Assembly: GCA_018240685.1 (NCBI GenBank) | Contig: JAFEFG010000003.1 | Span: 1 to 64,000 of the forward strand | Length of the DNA stretch: 64,000 nucleotides | Source: Pseudomonadota bacterium | GTDB lineage: Bacteria > Pseudomonadota > Alphaproteobacteria > Reyranellales > Reyranellaceae | Reading direction: 5' to 3' | Shown: piece by piece, positions 43,166 through 51,288 of the stretch | Position numbering within the stretch: the first letter of the stretch is position 1 | Layout of the letters: the number at the start of each line of letters is the position of its first letter | Program-made: the position numbers and the translations under genes | Notes under the pieces: generated by a model | Told to the model about the DNA's origin: nothing | Seen by the model: the letters and a program-made list of their open reading frames with translations, nothing else | Databases searched by the model: none

Positions 43166-44929
43166 CTATTCGTCGGTGTCGAAGCGATCCTTCAGCGGGA
43201 AGCCGGGCGGATAGTCGACGTCGCCGTTCTTCTCATTCCAGCGCACCACGCCCTCGCGCGGTACGCCGGCCGTCGGACCGCCCACGGCATCGGTATCGAC
43301 CAGGCGCGCCGTCCGCAGGCCGTTGATCAGCCAGTCGCCGTTGACGGCGCGATCGGCGCACTTCGTCCATTCCTCGCACCAGTCGCCGAGGCTGTAGCCG
43401 TACCACTTCCAGCGCGGCGTGACCGGTGGCAGGCCGGCCTTGTCCCACAGGACCTTGGCTTCCTCCATGATCTCGCGCTTCGGCAGTGCCACCGGCGGCA
43501 TGTCGTAGTGGAGGGTCGCGTCGATCATGATCTTGGCTTCCCATTCGCGATCGCGCAGCTTCGGCGCATGGCCATTGGCCTGATGGTCCTCGATCTTTAC
43601 GGATTTCATCAGGTCGGTGCGGTAGGCGATGGCCCACAGCACCTCCTCGACATTGTTCGGATTGATGTCCTCGTCGACCGCGACGGTGATCTTGCCCACC
43701 GAGCGCATGAAGGTGGTGGCGCCCTCCAGCGCCCGCCAGATCTCGGTCTTGGGCGTGTTCCGCTGCAGGACGATGACCGTGAACCTCGAAACGCCGATCA
43801 TTGGGCCGTGCAGGGCGACGTCCTTGACCTGCCGGATATACAGCGTGTTCTTCAGATGGTTGAGCATGATCGCGCTGTAGTTGAGCTGCTTGATGACGCC
43901 CGACTCGGACGGCGCCATCTGCGAGATCATCGAGCTCAGGATCGCCTTCTTGCGCCGCGTGATGGCGGTGACGGTGATCGAATGGTTGTATTCCTCGACC
44001 GACATGTTGCCATAGGACTCGCCGAACGGCGCTTCCATCTCGAGCTTGCTGGGATCGAGCCAGCCCTCGATGACGATCTGCGCGTCGGCCGGGACCATAA
44101 GCGGGATGGTCTTGCACCTGACCTTGCGGTAGGGCGCGCCGGCCAGGGCGCCGGCCACGTCCATGTCGTCGAGATACTCGGGCACCTTCTGCGGTCCCAC
44201 GACCTGCAGGCTGGGTGGTGCGCCGGCGATCAGCGCCACCGGCATCATTTCGCCGCGCTCCTTGTACTTCGCCCAGTTCTGGTGGGCGCCGCCATTGGTC
44301 TGGATCAGCCACATGCCTGTCATGCGGTCGGACGCCTTCAGGCTGCAGCGGTTCTGGCTGATGTTCTGGATGTTCGTGTCCGGATTGAGCGTGACGAACA
44401 GGCCGGCGGAGAAATACGGCGCCGTGTCCCAGCCGGCCGTGTTGTTCGGGACCGGCAGGGTGTCGAGGCCCTTGCCCGCGCCGCCCTTCAGGTCGTCTCC
44501 CGTCAGCACGACTTCATGGACCGGCGCTTCCTCCGATGGAATCTCGACAGCGGGGATCGGATTCTGAAAGGCATGCGTCCACTTGTCGAAGATCTTCTGC
44601 GACAGGTCCGACAGGCCTTCGCCCTTGTAGTCGATGCCCATGGACATCGCATAGATCTCGGGCGATCCGGCCGTGCCGCCGACCTGCACGTCGCAATCCC
44701 CCTTGTACTTGCGTCCCTTGGCATCGGTGACGTTCGTGAACAGGAAGGCCCGCTTCGGGTTGCTGTTGAGCACGGTGCCGACGTCGCCGACATAGCCCCA
44801 GCGGACGAAGGCATGCAGATGCTTGTCCTTGTTGATCTCCTGGTCGATCGTCCACAGGAGATCGGCTTTCTTGAGCTTCTCCAGATGGTCGTTGAGATCG
44901 TCGTACTTGCGTTGAAATCCCTTCTGCAC
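43166..44929 (-). CDS. UbiD-family decarboxylase, member 2 (587 aa)
   Basis: A UbiD paralogue that shares with member 3 the N-terminal YDDLNDHLEKLKKADLLWTID region, the variant acidic motif EAPFGESYGNMSVEEYN and the C-terminal YGYSLGDWCEEWTKCADRA. The prenyl-FMN-contacting Arg region is NIQNISQNRCSLKASDR. It is longer than ordinary UbiD by an N-terminal and C-terminal extension. It probably forms part of a heteromeric or multi-substrate decarboxylase with the neighbours. Substrate unknown. Confidence 0.88.
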   Translation of the reverse strand: MQKGFQRKYDDLNDHLEKLKKADLLWTIDQEINKDKHLHAFVRWGYVGDVGTVLNSNPKRAFLFTNVTDAKGRKYKGDCDVQVGGTAGSPEIYAMSMGIDYKGEGLSDLSQKIFDKWTHAFQNPIPAVEIPSEEAPVHEVVLTGDDLKGGAGKGLDTLPVPNNTAGWDTAPYFSAGLFVTLNPDTNIQNISQNRCSLKASDRMTGMWLIQTNGGAHQNWAKYKERGEMMPVALIAGAPPSLQVVGPQKVPEYLDDMDVAGALAGAPYRKVRCKTIPLMVPADAQIVIEGWLDPSKLEMEAPFGESYGNMSVEEYNHSITVTAITRRKKAILSSMISQMAPSESGVIKQLNYSAIMLNHLKNTLYIRQVKDVALHGPMIGVSRFTVIVLQRNTPKTEIWRALEGATTFMRSVGKITVAVDEDINPNNVEEVLWAIAYRTDLMKSVKIEDHQANGHAPKLRDREWEAKIMIDATLHYDMPPVALPKREIMEEAKVLWDKAGLPPVTPRWKWYGYSLGDWCEEWTKCADRAVNGDWLINGLRTARLVDTDAVGGPTAGVPREGVVRWNEKNGDVDYPPGFPLKDRFDTDE

Positions 44930-45025
44930 GGCAAGCTCCTCTTATTATGCGGGTGCGGGATCGGGTGAAGACAGTCCTGGGCTCTGACGGGCAGCCGAAC
45001 GGGTCGGTGTTAGGACCGTCGATGC

Positions 45026-46660
45026 CTATTTGTCCTCGTAGGGAATGCCGCGCGCGGGATCCTGCGGCTGGGCGGTCGTGCTCATGTGCGCCGCCGAGCG
45101 GCGGCCGTTGGCGATCCAGTCGCCGCGCGCGGCGCGGGCCGCACAAGCGTCCCAGGTCTCGGACCAGTCGCCCAACGAATACCCGCTCCAGGGCGACTGG
45201 GGTCGGAGCGGCGGAAGCTTGAGGTCCTCCCAGATCGTGCGCGCCCGCTCCATGTATTCCTTCTTCGGCAGCGCGACGGGCGGATAATCCCCCTTTGCGG
45301 TGGCGTCGATCAGCATGGTCGCGTCGATCTCGGACCCCTTGAGCGCGGGGCCATGGCCCTTCCCTCGGTTGGGGACGACATGGGCGTCCGTCAGCGGATT
45401 GGAGCGGTAGGCGAGCGCCCACAGGACATGGTCGGTGTCCTCGGGGTCGATGTCCTCGTCCAGAGCGATGCAGAACTTGCCGATCGCGGGCGTGAGCGAG
45501 GCGGTTCCCATCAGGGCCCGCCAGATCTCCGATTTCGGCGTGCCCTTCTTCATGATGAGGAAGACGAACGGCCTGAGGTTGGTCAGGGGCTCGTGCATCG
45601 AGACGCGGATGACGCCCTTGATGTTGAGGGCGTCGCGCAGGTGCGAGAGGTACAGTGGCTCGTAGGCCACCTTCTTGATGACGCTCGACTCACTGGGGGT
45701 GACCTGCGAGATGATCGAGGTGATCGTGTAGGAGGCGCGGCGCGTGATCGCCGTCACGCGCATTGAGAAATTGTACTCCTCCAGCGCCATGTAGCCGTGC
45801 GATTCGCCGAACGGACCTTCGGGTTCGAGCCGATCGGTGTCGATCAAGCCCTCGATGACGACCTGGGACTCCGCCGGAACCAGGAGATCGACCGTCTTTG
45901 CCTTCACGACGTTGATCGGGCATCCGGCAAGCCCGCCGGCCACGGTGAGTTCGTCGCAATCGAGCGGCATCTTCTGGGGACCGACGAAGGCCACGATCGG
46001 CGGCGCGCCCAGCACCACCGCCACCGGCATCGGCTGGCCGCGCTTCTTGTACTTGAGCCAGTGCACGCCGCCGCCGGCGAGCGTCGAGCGTTCCATCATC
46101 ACGGCCAGACGGTCCGGCGCCTTCAGGTTGCCGCGATAGAGGCCCATGTTCTGGATGCCGTTGTCGGGGTCGCGCGTGAACCAGAGCGCCGCGGTGAGAT
46201 AGGGCGCCGTGTCGTAGCCGGGCGTCGAGATCGGAATGGGCAGGCCATCCAGCCCGTGACCCGGTTTTGACAGTTGCTCGCCGGTCTCGATGACCTCCTG
46301 GCAAGGTGCCGTCGCCACCTGCTTCGGACTGATGGGGCGTGCGATCGCGTCGAGCCAGGCCTTGCCGATTTCGGCTTCAGGCCTCTTCATGCCCAAGGCG
46401 TAGATCTGGCGACTGCCGGCCAAGGCGCCGATGACGACGCGGGCGCCGGGATAGTGTCGTCCGGTGGCGTCGACGATATTCGTGAACAGGAAGGCCTTGC
46501 GATCCGATTCCGCGATGCCGCCCCTGTATTGCCAGCGGACCAGTGGATGCATCTCGGTGTCTTTGTCGATGGCGCGGTCGATCGAGTAGAGCAGCCCGCG
46601 GGCCTTCAGCTTGTCGAGATGCGCATCAATATCGTCATATGCGCGCGACTCTTCCCCCAT
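45026..46660 (-). CDS. UbiD-family decarboxylase, member 3 (544 aa), first gene of the unit
   Basis: A UbiD paralogue similar in layout to member 2: YDDIDAHLDKLKARGLLYSID at the N-terminus, motif PEGPFGESHGYMALEEYN, IQNMGLYRGNLKAPDR with the Arg, and YSLGDWSETWDACAARAARGDW at the end. It is the promoter-proximal gene: a perfect FNR/FixK box lies 90 bp upstream of its ATG with class II spacing to a predicted -10, so the cluster is likely induced at low oxygen. A GGGGGGAG ribosome-binding site precedes the ATG. Confidence 0.88.
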   Translation of the reverse strand: MGEESRAYDDIDAHLDKLKARGLLYSIDRAIDKDTEMHPLVRWQYRGGIAESDRKAFLFTNIVDATGRHYPGARVVIGALAGSRQIYALGMKRPEAEIGKAWLDAIARPISPKQVATAPCQEVIETGEQLSKPGHGLDGLPIPISTPGYDTAPYLTAALWFTRDPDNGIQNMGLYRGNLKAPDRLAVMMERSTLAGGGVHWLKYKKRGQPMPVAVVLGAPPIVAFVGPQKMPLDCDELTVAGGLAGCPINVVKAKTVDLLVPAESQVVIEGLIDTDRLEPEGPFGESHGYMALEEYNFSMRVTAITRRASYTITSIISQVTPSESSVIKKVAYEPLYLSHLRDALNIKGVIRVSMHEPLTNLRPFVFLIMKKGTPKSEIWRALMGTASLTPAIGKFCIALDEDIDPEDTDHVLWALAYRSNPLTDAHVVPNRGKGHGPALKGSEIDATMLIDATAKGDYPPVALPKKEYMERARTIWEDLKLPPLRPQSPWSGYSLGDWSETWDACAARAARGDWIANGRRSAAHMSTTAQPQDPARGIPYEDK

Positions 46661-46721
46661 CGGACACTCCCCCCAAGGCGACCATTTCGGCGCAAACTAA
46701 TCTTGCACTCATTATTCAATA

Positions 46722-46727
46722 ACCATA
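46722..46727 (-). promoter_or_regulatory. Predicted -10 box of the UbiD operon
   Basis: On the minus strand TATGGT (46727-46722) places a start site near 46715, which is 41.5 bases from the centre of the FNR box at 46756.5. That is the class II FNR geometry. Confidence 0.5.
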
Positions 46728-46728
46728 G

Positions 46729-46747
46729 CCACACGCCGCGCGTGTGG
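46729..46747. promoter_or_regulatory. Perfect 8-3-8 palindrome in the UbiD promoter
   Basis: CCACACGC at 46729-46736 and GCGTGTGG at 46740-46747 form a perfect dyad, next to the FNR box and in the space where a -35 would lie. Could be an operator for a second regulator, or a hairpin ending the upstream protease transcript. Confidence 0.5.
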
Positions 46748-46749
46748 AA

Positions 46750-46763
46750 TTGATTCAAATCAA
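46750..46763 (-). promoter_or_regulatory. Perfect FNR/FixK/Anr box upstream of the UbiD cluster
   Basis: TTGATTCAAATCAA matches the consensus TTGAT-N4-ATCAA at every defined position; it is a 90-bp distance upstream of the UbiD member 3 ATG. It implies control by an FNR/FixK-type regulator not encoded in this window. Confidence 0.8.
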
Positions 46764-46839
46764 TGGCTGTGGGTGTGCGGGCTCGATGGCCACGCCAACA
46801 ATCTGGATGTTGTGCGATCGGAGGCGTCCGCCCGATCCG

Positions 46840-47739
46840 TCAGGCCGTGAACTGCAGCCCGGGCACGTTCGACAGCAGCCACGAGCGCACGCCCGAGACG
46901 CGCGCAAAATAGGAGCGGTCACCATAGGTATCGCCGCCATTGGCGTTCACGCCGGCGATCGCCCAGCCTGCGGCGGCCTGAACCCAGAGGGAGCCGCCGC
47001 TGTCGCCCGACCCGAGCAGCCCGTCGAGCCGGCCGGCGCCTTCGCTCTCACGGCGCAAGGTCACGCTCAGCCAGTTGCCGCGGTCCTCGTCGCGGGGCGG
47101 CGGTTGTGCCGCGTCCGTCACCTCGTCGATGACGTTGGTGGCTGCGGCCTTGACGCCGTTTGCGCCGTCGAACTTGGAGTCTTCGCCGACCGAGCCAATG
47201 CCGCGGGCGCCGTAGCCGACCATTACGGCCTGGGCGTCGAGTTCCTGGTTGCCGCCATAGAGCAGGGGCTGGCGGCCGCCGCCCTGCATCGGGCCATTGA
47301 TGCGGACCAGGGCGAAATCGTAGCCACCGCTGACGTGGTTGACGCCGTTGAAGTTGGGGTTGCGCACGAGTTGCGCGCCTTGGCAAATCCTGCCATCGGG
47401 CGCGCGATAAACGTAATCGAAGACCGAATCCTGACGCACGAAAGTATGCGAGGCGCACAGGAGCCAGGCATTGCCGCCGAAATTGCCAAGCCAGGTCGCC
47501 GAGCTGTTGCCCCAGGTCTCGCCACGATCCAGTGACAACGGGATGACAGGGGCGAATTGCGGCTGTCGAGCCAACGCCTCATGCGCGCGAAAGCCGGCGC
47601 TTTCCCGGTTGGGTCCACCGCCTTCGGCGCGCCACGTGCTGTCGAGGATGATGACAGCCTGCGCCGGCCGGCTGGCGGCGAGAGACGCGGCCGCGAGCGT
47701 GCCGGAAAGCACTCGGCGCCGACTCAACGGCATGGGCAT
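46840..47739 (-). CDS. Tat-type secreted trypsin-like serine protease, copy A
   Basis: A 299-aa S1-fold protease. A twin-arginine signal (MPMPLSRRRVLSGTLAAASLAASRPAQA) precedes VIILDSTWRAEGG. The triad is readable: His in LLCASHTFV (in place of the standard TAxHC), Asp in YDFALVRI, Ser in SGDSGGSLW. It is the second of a tandem pair with 43 bp between, both starting with a D-S-T-W-R-A-E segment after the signal. Start could be either of two close ATGs (47739, 47733). Function and substrate unknown. Confidence 0.85.
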   Translation of the reverse strand: MPMPLSRRRVLSGTLAAASLAASRPAQAVIILDSTWRAEGGGPNRESAGFRAHEALARQPQFAPVIPLSLDRGETWGNSSATWLGNFGGNAWLLCASHTFVRQDSVFDYVYRAPDGRICQGAQLVRNPNFNGVNHVSGGYDFALVRINGPMQGGGRQPLLYGGNQELDAQAVMVGYGARGIGSVGEDSKFDGANGVKAAATNVIDEVTDAAQPPPRDEDRGNWLSVTLRRESEGAGRLDGLLGSGDSGGSLWVQAAAGWAIAGVNANGGDTYGDRSYFARVSGVRSWLLSNVPGLQFTA

Positions 47740-47782
47740 GACAGCAGCACGGGCAGCAGCTCCAGCAACGGGACGAGCTCGT

Positions 47783-48661
47783 CTATTGGGTGAAGCGCAA
47801 GCCCGGCAAGATGGTATTAAGCCACGGCCGCACGCCGGGGAGGCGCGTGAAATACGAATGGTCGCCATACTTGTCGCCGCTGCCGGTGACGTTGACGCCG
47901 ACCACGAGCCAGCGCCCGCCGCGCTGGATCCAGGCCGAGCCGCCGCTGTCGCCACCGCCCAGGATCCCGTCCATCCGCTTGCCGCCGTCGGAGTCGGGGC
48001 GCAACGTGATGCGCAGCCAGTTGCCGGCGTCGTCCTCGGCCGGCACCGGCAGGACCGGCATCATGATCCGGTCGACCGTGTTCTCCGCCGCGGTCTTGTT
48101 GTTGAGAGGCTCGTCGAAATCCGACTGCTCGCCCTTCGTGCCGGTACCGCGGCTGCCGAAGCCCACGAAGACGATGCGCTCGCCCTCCCGGACCTCTCCG
48201 CCGTAGAGCAGCGGCGGCGGGCCGGCATCGGTTACCTCATCGTCGAGGGCCACGATCGCCACGTCGTAGCCGCTGCGCGTGTCGCCGTCGCCATTGTAGA
48301 GCGGGTGCATGAACAGCCGGGTGCCCTCGCGGACCTCGCCGCTGTTGGTGCGATAGAGATACTGGTCGGCAGGCTCGCCGCTCTTGAAGCAGTGGCCCGC
48401 CGTCAGCACGTAGCCGACGCCGCCGAAATTGCCGAGCCAGGTGCCGGAGGCGTCGTCCCATTCCTCGCCATCGTCCTCGGAGAAAGCGATCAGCGGCGCG
48501 AATTGCGGCTGGCGCGCGAGGGCGATATGCGGCCGGAATCCTTCGGCACGCCAGGTACTGTCCATGATCACGACGGCGTCAGCCGGACGAGACGGGAGGA
48601 GGGGCGCCGACGACGCGCCGGCAAGGGCGCCCAGCAGGGCGCGGCGGCGGGAAAGCTTCAT
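47783..48661 (-). CDS. Tat-type secreted trypsin-like serine protease, copy B
   Basis: A 292-aa S1-fold protease with a twin-arginine signal (MKLSRRRALLGALAGASSAPLLPSRPADA) followed by VVIMDSTWRAEG. The triad is classical: His in VLTAGHCF, Asp in YDVAIVAL, Ser in GGGDSGGSAW. It is promoter-proximal relative to copy A and shares with it the C-terminal PGxRxWLxxxLPGLxFT pattern. The pair looks like a local duplication that has diverged strongly. Confidence 0.87.
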   Translation of the reverse strand: MKLSRRRALLGALAGASSAPLLPSRPADAVVIMDSTWRAEGFRPHIALARQPQFAPLIAFSEDDGEEWDDASGTWLGNFGGVGYVLTAGHCFKSGEPADQYLYRTNSGEVREGTRLFMHPLYNGDGDTRSGYDVAIVALDDEVTDAGPPPLLYGGEVREGERIVFVGFGSRGTGTKGEQSDFDEPLNNKTAAENTVDRIMMPVLPVPAEDDAGNWLRITLRPDSDGGKRMDGILGGGDSGGSAWIQRGGRWLVVGVNVTGSGDKYGDHSYFTRLPGVRPWLNTILPGLRFTQ

Positions 48662-48953
48662 CTGGTTGCCGATGCTGCCAGAACCGGGGCGATTGCCGCA
48701 AATCCCATGAGCCGCTTTACCCGCGCCAGCGGCCAGGTGCGGCGATAGCCCCGCGGCGAGGGCACCGGTCCGGTCCGACGCTGGCAGGACCAGGGTGAGA
48801 AACAGCGGCAGCGGTGTATGCCGAGGCCGTATTTGCGCTTCCGTAGCTGCCCCGAGAGCCCACCGCCCCGAGGAAATCGAAGGGCCGCGTTGGAAAAGCC
48901 GGTTCAAACGCCATCTTGCGTCCGGGGCCCCTTTCCCTTAAACCCGCCGCCGT
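48662..48953. other. Intergenic region between protease copy B and tRNA-Thr
   Basis: No convincing gene, RNA or repeat was found in this 292-bp stretch. It should hold the promoters of the divergent protease pair and tRNA-Thr. Confidence 0.5.
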
Positions 48954-49029
48954 GCCCCGATAGCTCAGCTGGTAGAGCACGTCATTCGTAATGATGGGGT
49001 CGGCGGTTCGATTCCGTCTCGGGGCACCA
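48954..49029 (+). tRNA. tRNA-Thr (anticodon CGU)
   Basis: The acceptor is GCCCCGA/TCGGGGC with discriminator A and an encoded CCA. The D-arm is GCTCAGCTGGTAGAGC. The anticodon stem CGTCA/TGATG encloses TTCGTAA, giving CGT. The T-arm is GGCGG-TTCGATT-CCGTC with a G-T pair. Confidence 0.95.
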
Positions 49030-49055
49030 TTCAGCTTTTCGTCGCCGGATCGCGG

Positions 49056-49925
49056 TCAGCGCCCGCAGCGCGAAGCAAGCAATATCGTGACCGCAAGCAG
49101 ATCGGCGCAGCCGCCGGCCGACAGGTTGCGGGCGATGAAGTCGCGATGCAGCCCTTTGGCTGTCGCCTGCCAGCCGGTGTCGTGGCAGCCGCCGCGGGAC
49201 AGAAACGCCCGGGCGGCCTTCCGTACGAACTCGCCGGCCTGAACGCCGCCCCGGTACAACACGGTCGTGTCCTCGACGGCTTCCATCAGCGTGAACAGCG
49301 TCTGAATGGCGGCCGCGTTGGTATCCAGTCCTGCCCACAACGCCTTCCGATAGGCGGGAAGCGCCACCTCGAATACGTTGGGAAATGCGAGGGCGGCTTC
49401 CCGCCGCGCACCGTCTTGGCCCGTCGCCCGGCGGACCACTGCCCCGTGACTGTCCCCGGCATGGCCTTCCGCAGCATGTGCCTCGAGAGCCGCGCCCCAT
49501 TCTCGCTTCAATGTCCGGCGAACGGCATCGGCGGAAATGTCCGCGTGCGGCGTGGCCGTGCGCGCGATCGCGGCCACCATCAGCCCCATCGAGAAGATGG
49601 CACCGCGATGCGTATTGACGCCGCCGGTAGCAGCCAGCATGCGTCGCTCCGCCATGATCCCCAGTGGCTTCAACACGGTGTCGAACGGCTTCGCTGCGCG
49701 TCCGGCGATGGCCATCGCCTCGAACGGTTCGGCGAGCGAGGCCGCCGACCGGCACATGAGAGCGAAGTCCATGTCGGCATGAGCGCCGGAATCGACCGGG
49801 CTGACAAGGCCAGGCTTGGGGTAGGCGGAAAGCTCGTCGTGCAATGCCTTGACTGCGGCCGAGGCCAGGGCGGCATCCGCGCTCGCAGCGGGAGCGGCAA
49901 CGTCGAAGGTGGTGTCGGGGCTCAT
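49056..49925 (-). CDS. mdcB: Triphosphoribosyl-dephospho-CoA synthase MdcB
   Basis: A 289-aa CitG/MdcB-type enzyme that makes the 2'-(5''-triphosphoribosyl)-3'-dephospho-CoA precursor of the malonate decarboxylase prosthetic group from dephospho-CoA and ATP. Motifs are SAYPKPGLVSPVDSGAHADMDFALM, KPLGIMAERRMLAATGGVNTHRGAIFSMG and the Gly/Asp-rich VLYRGG near the C-terminus. The start ATG overlaps the mdcG stop (ATGA). It is the last gene of the cluster. Confidence 0.92.
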   Translation of the reverse strand: MSPDTTFDVAAPAASADAALASAAVKALHDELSAYPKPGLVSPVDSGAHADMDFALMCRSAASLAEPFEAMAIAGRAAKPFDTVLKPLGIMAERRMLAATGGVNTHRGAIFSMGLMVAAIARTATPHADISADAVRRTLKREWGAALEAHAAEGHAGDSHGAVVRRATGQDGARREAALAFPNVFEVALPAYRKALWAGLDTNAAAIQTLFTLMEAVEDTTVLYRGGVQAGEFVRKAARAFLSRGGCHDTGWQATAKGLHRDFIARNLSAGGCADLLAVTILLASRCGR

Positions 49926-50557
49926 GGCGCGAGCGCCGTACGCGGGACGAGCCGCAGGGTATCGATGGATTTCAGGACGATTTCCGGCTTGCCCTGATGA
50001 TATTCGCGCCAATGCACTTCACCCCGGCCGGCAAGGGACAATTCGCCATCAATTCGAAAGGCCAGCATCGGCTCCTCGCGGGCGAGCATCGCCGCTGCGC
50101 GACCTGCCTCGGCGGAGGACGCGACATCGATCACGACATCGAGGTCTGACGCGTCGTGCACATGCGGTTCGTCCGTGAGCGCCTGCCACATCCAGCTCCC
50201 ATAGATGCGGACAACGAGGCCGGCCTCCGAGGCAGCGGCCTGCAGGCGCATGAAGGATGGCTTGTTTGTTCGGGCAGCCGCACACCGAGCCACCGCGTCG
50301 AGCGGCGGGGGGCGCGTGCTGTCGACAATGTGTCCTGGAATGGTCTGGGCAGCGACCCGCCGCGGCCGCAGGCCGGGATGGCGGAGATCGGTGGTGCAGA
50401 AGCCGAGGCCGATCTCGGCGCCCTCGCCACGGCGCCGGGTGACGACGAACGGTCGTCCCTGGGCGTGCCACGCCACGGCGCGGGCACGATCATCCGTATC
50501 GAAAGTCTCCGGCGGTTCGGAGAGCCAGACCAGGCAGTGGCGGCGAAGCGGCGTCAT
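49922..50557 (-). CDS. mdcG: Phosphoribosyl-dephospho-CoA transferase MdcG
   Basis: A 211-aa nucleotidyltransferase-like MdcG that attaches the prosthetic group to apo-MdcC. The motif GSWMWQALT...DASDLDVVIDV has the Gly-Ser and Asp-x-Asp of the nucleotidyltransferase fold. It is coupled by four-base overlaps to mdcE upstream and mdcB downstream. Order A-C-D-E-G-B differs slightly from the better-known Klebsiella order but the set of parts is the same. Confidence 0.92.
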   Translation of the reverse strand: MTPLRRHCLVWLSEPPETFDTDDRARAVAWHAQGRPFVVTRRRGEGAEIGLGFCTTDLRHPGLRPRRVAAQTIPGHIVDSTRPPPLDAVARCAAARTNKPSFMRLQAAASEAGLVVRIYGSWMWQALTDEPHVHDASDLDVVIDVASSAEAGRAAAMLAREEPMLAFRIDGELSLAGRGEVHWREYHQGKPEIVLKSIDTLRLVPRTALAP

Positions 50558-51288
50558 CGCGCCGATTCGGTCAGCACCTTCTTGCGGATGTCGAGGGCGA
50601 GCTTGCGGCCGCCGCGTTTCTTGCCCAGCTCCGCGCGATTGTCCTCGGTCGAGGCCGTCGCAATCGCCTTCTCGAGCTTGGCGGCGACGCCGTCATCGAG
50701 CGTCCACACGGCCTCGACGCCGCCCAGAAGCGCGAAGGGATGCGCTCCGAATTCCAGGGACGGCATGGTCTTCGAAAGCTTGCGCAGCACCGGGACGGGA
50801 ATTTTGGTGACGGCCGACATCGCCTCGACCGGCATCAGTCCGACGCGGGCGGAATCGAGGGCATAGATGCGATCGCCGAACATGCCGTAGCAGATGAACG
50901 CGCCGCCCACCGCCTGGCCAGTGGCGACCGTGATGAGCTTATGCCCGTTGCGGCGCGCGAGTTCGAGACAGTTCAGCAGATGGCCGAAATAACTGGCGAG
51001 CCCCAGCATCTCGGCAACGCGATTGGGCTCCTGACCGGCACTGTCGACCAGCATGACGATCGGCATCTTGGGGTGATGCTCGATGCAATCGATGACCTGT
51101 GCCGCCAGATGCAGGGCGGCGGCGTTGTCGACATAGGTTCCATTGCAGGTGCCGATGACGCAGACCCTGGTGGCCCCGACGGAGGCGTAGCCGGTCACCA
51201 GGGACTTCTCGACCGCGATACCCTTGGCGGACGTGCCGAAGAGCTGGGAGAGCAGGGCGCGGGAGGACAGCTTCTTCATTGGTCTCAC
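50554..51288 (-). CDS. mdcE: Malonate decarboxylase gamma subunit MdcE
   Basis: A 244-aa carboxyltransferase-fold subunit. With MdcD it forms the decarboxylase that converts malonyl-S-ACP to acetyl-S-ACP and CO2. Typical segments are LHLAAQVIDCIEHHPKMPIVMLVDSAGQEPNRVAEML, VATGQAVGGAFICYGMFGDRIYAL, and MSAVTKIPVPVLRKLSKTMPSLEFG. The GTG at 51288 overlaps the mdcD stop by four bases as elsewhere in this operon; ATG 51279 is the other candidate. Confidence 0.93.
   Translation of the reverse strand: MRPMKKLSSRALLSQLFGTSAKGIAVEKSLVTGYASVGATRVCVIGTCNGTYVDNAAALHLAAQVIDCIEHHPKMPIVMLVDSAGQEPNRVAEMLGLASYFGHLLNCLELARRNGHKLITVATGQAVGGAFICYGMFGDRIYALDSARVGLMPVEAMSAVTKIPVPVLRKLSKTMPSLEFGAHPFALLGGVEAVWTLDDGVAAKLEKAIATASTEDNRAELGKKRGGRKLALDIRKKVLTESAR

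Noticed and set aside
49056-49100. Looked for a stop-codon hairpin at the end of mdcB
   Set aside because: Only three base pairs could be formed around the stop; too weak.
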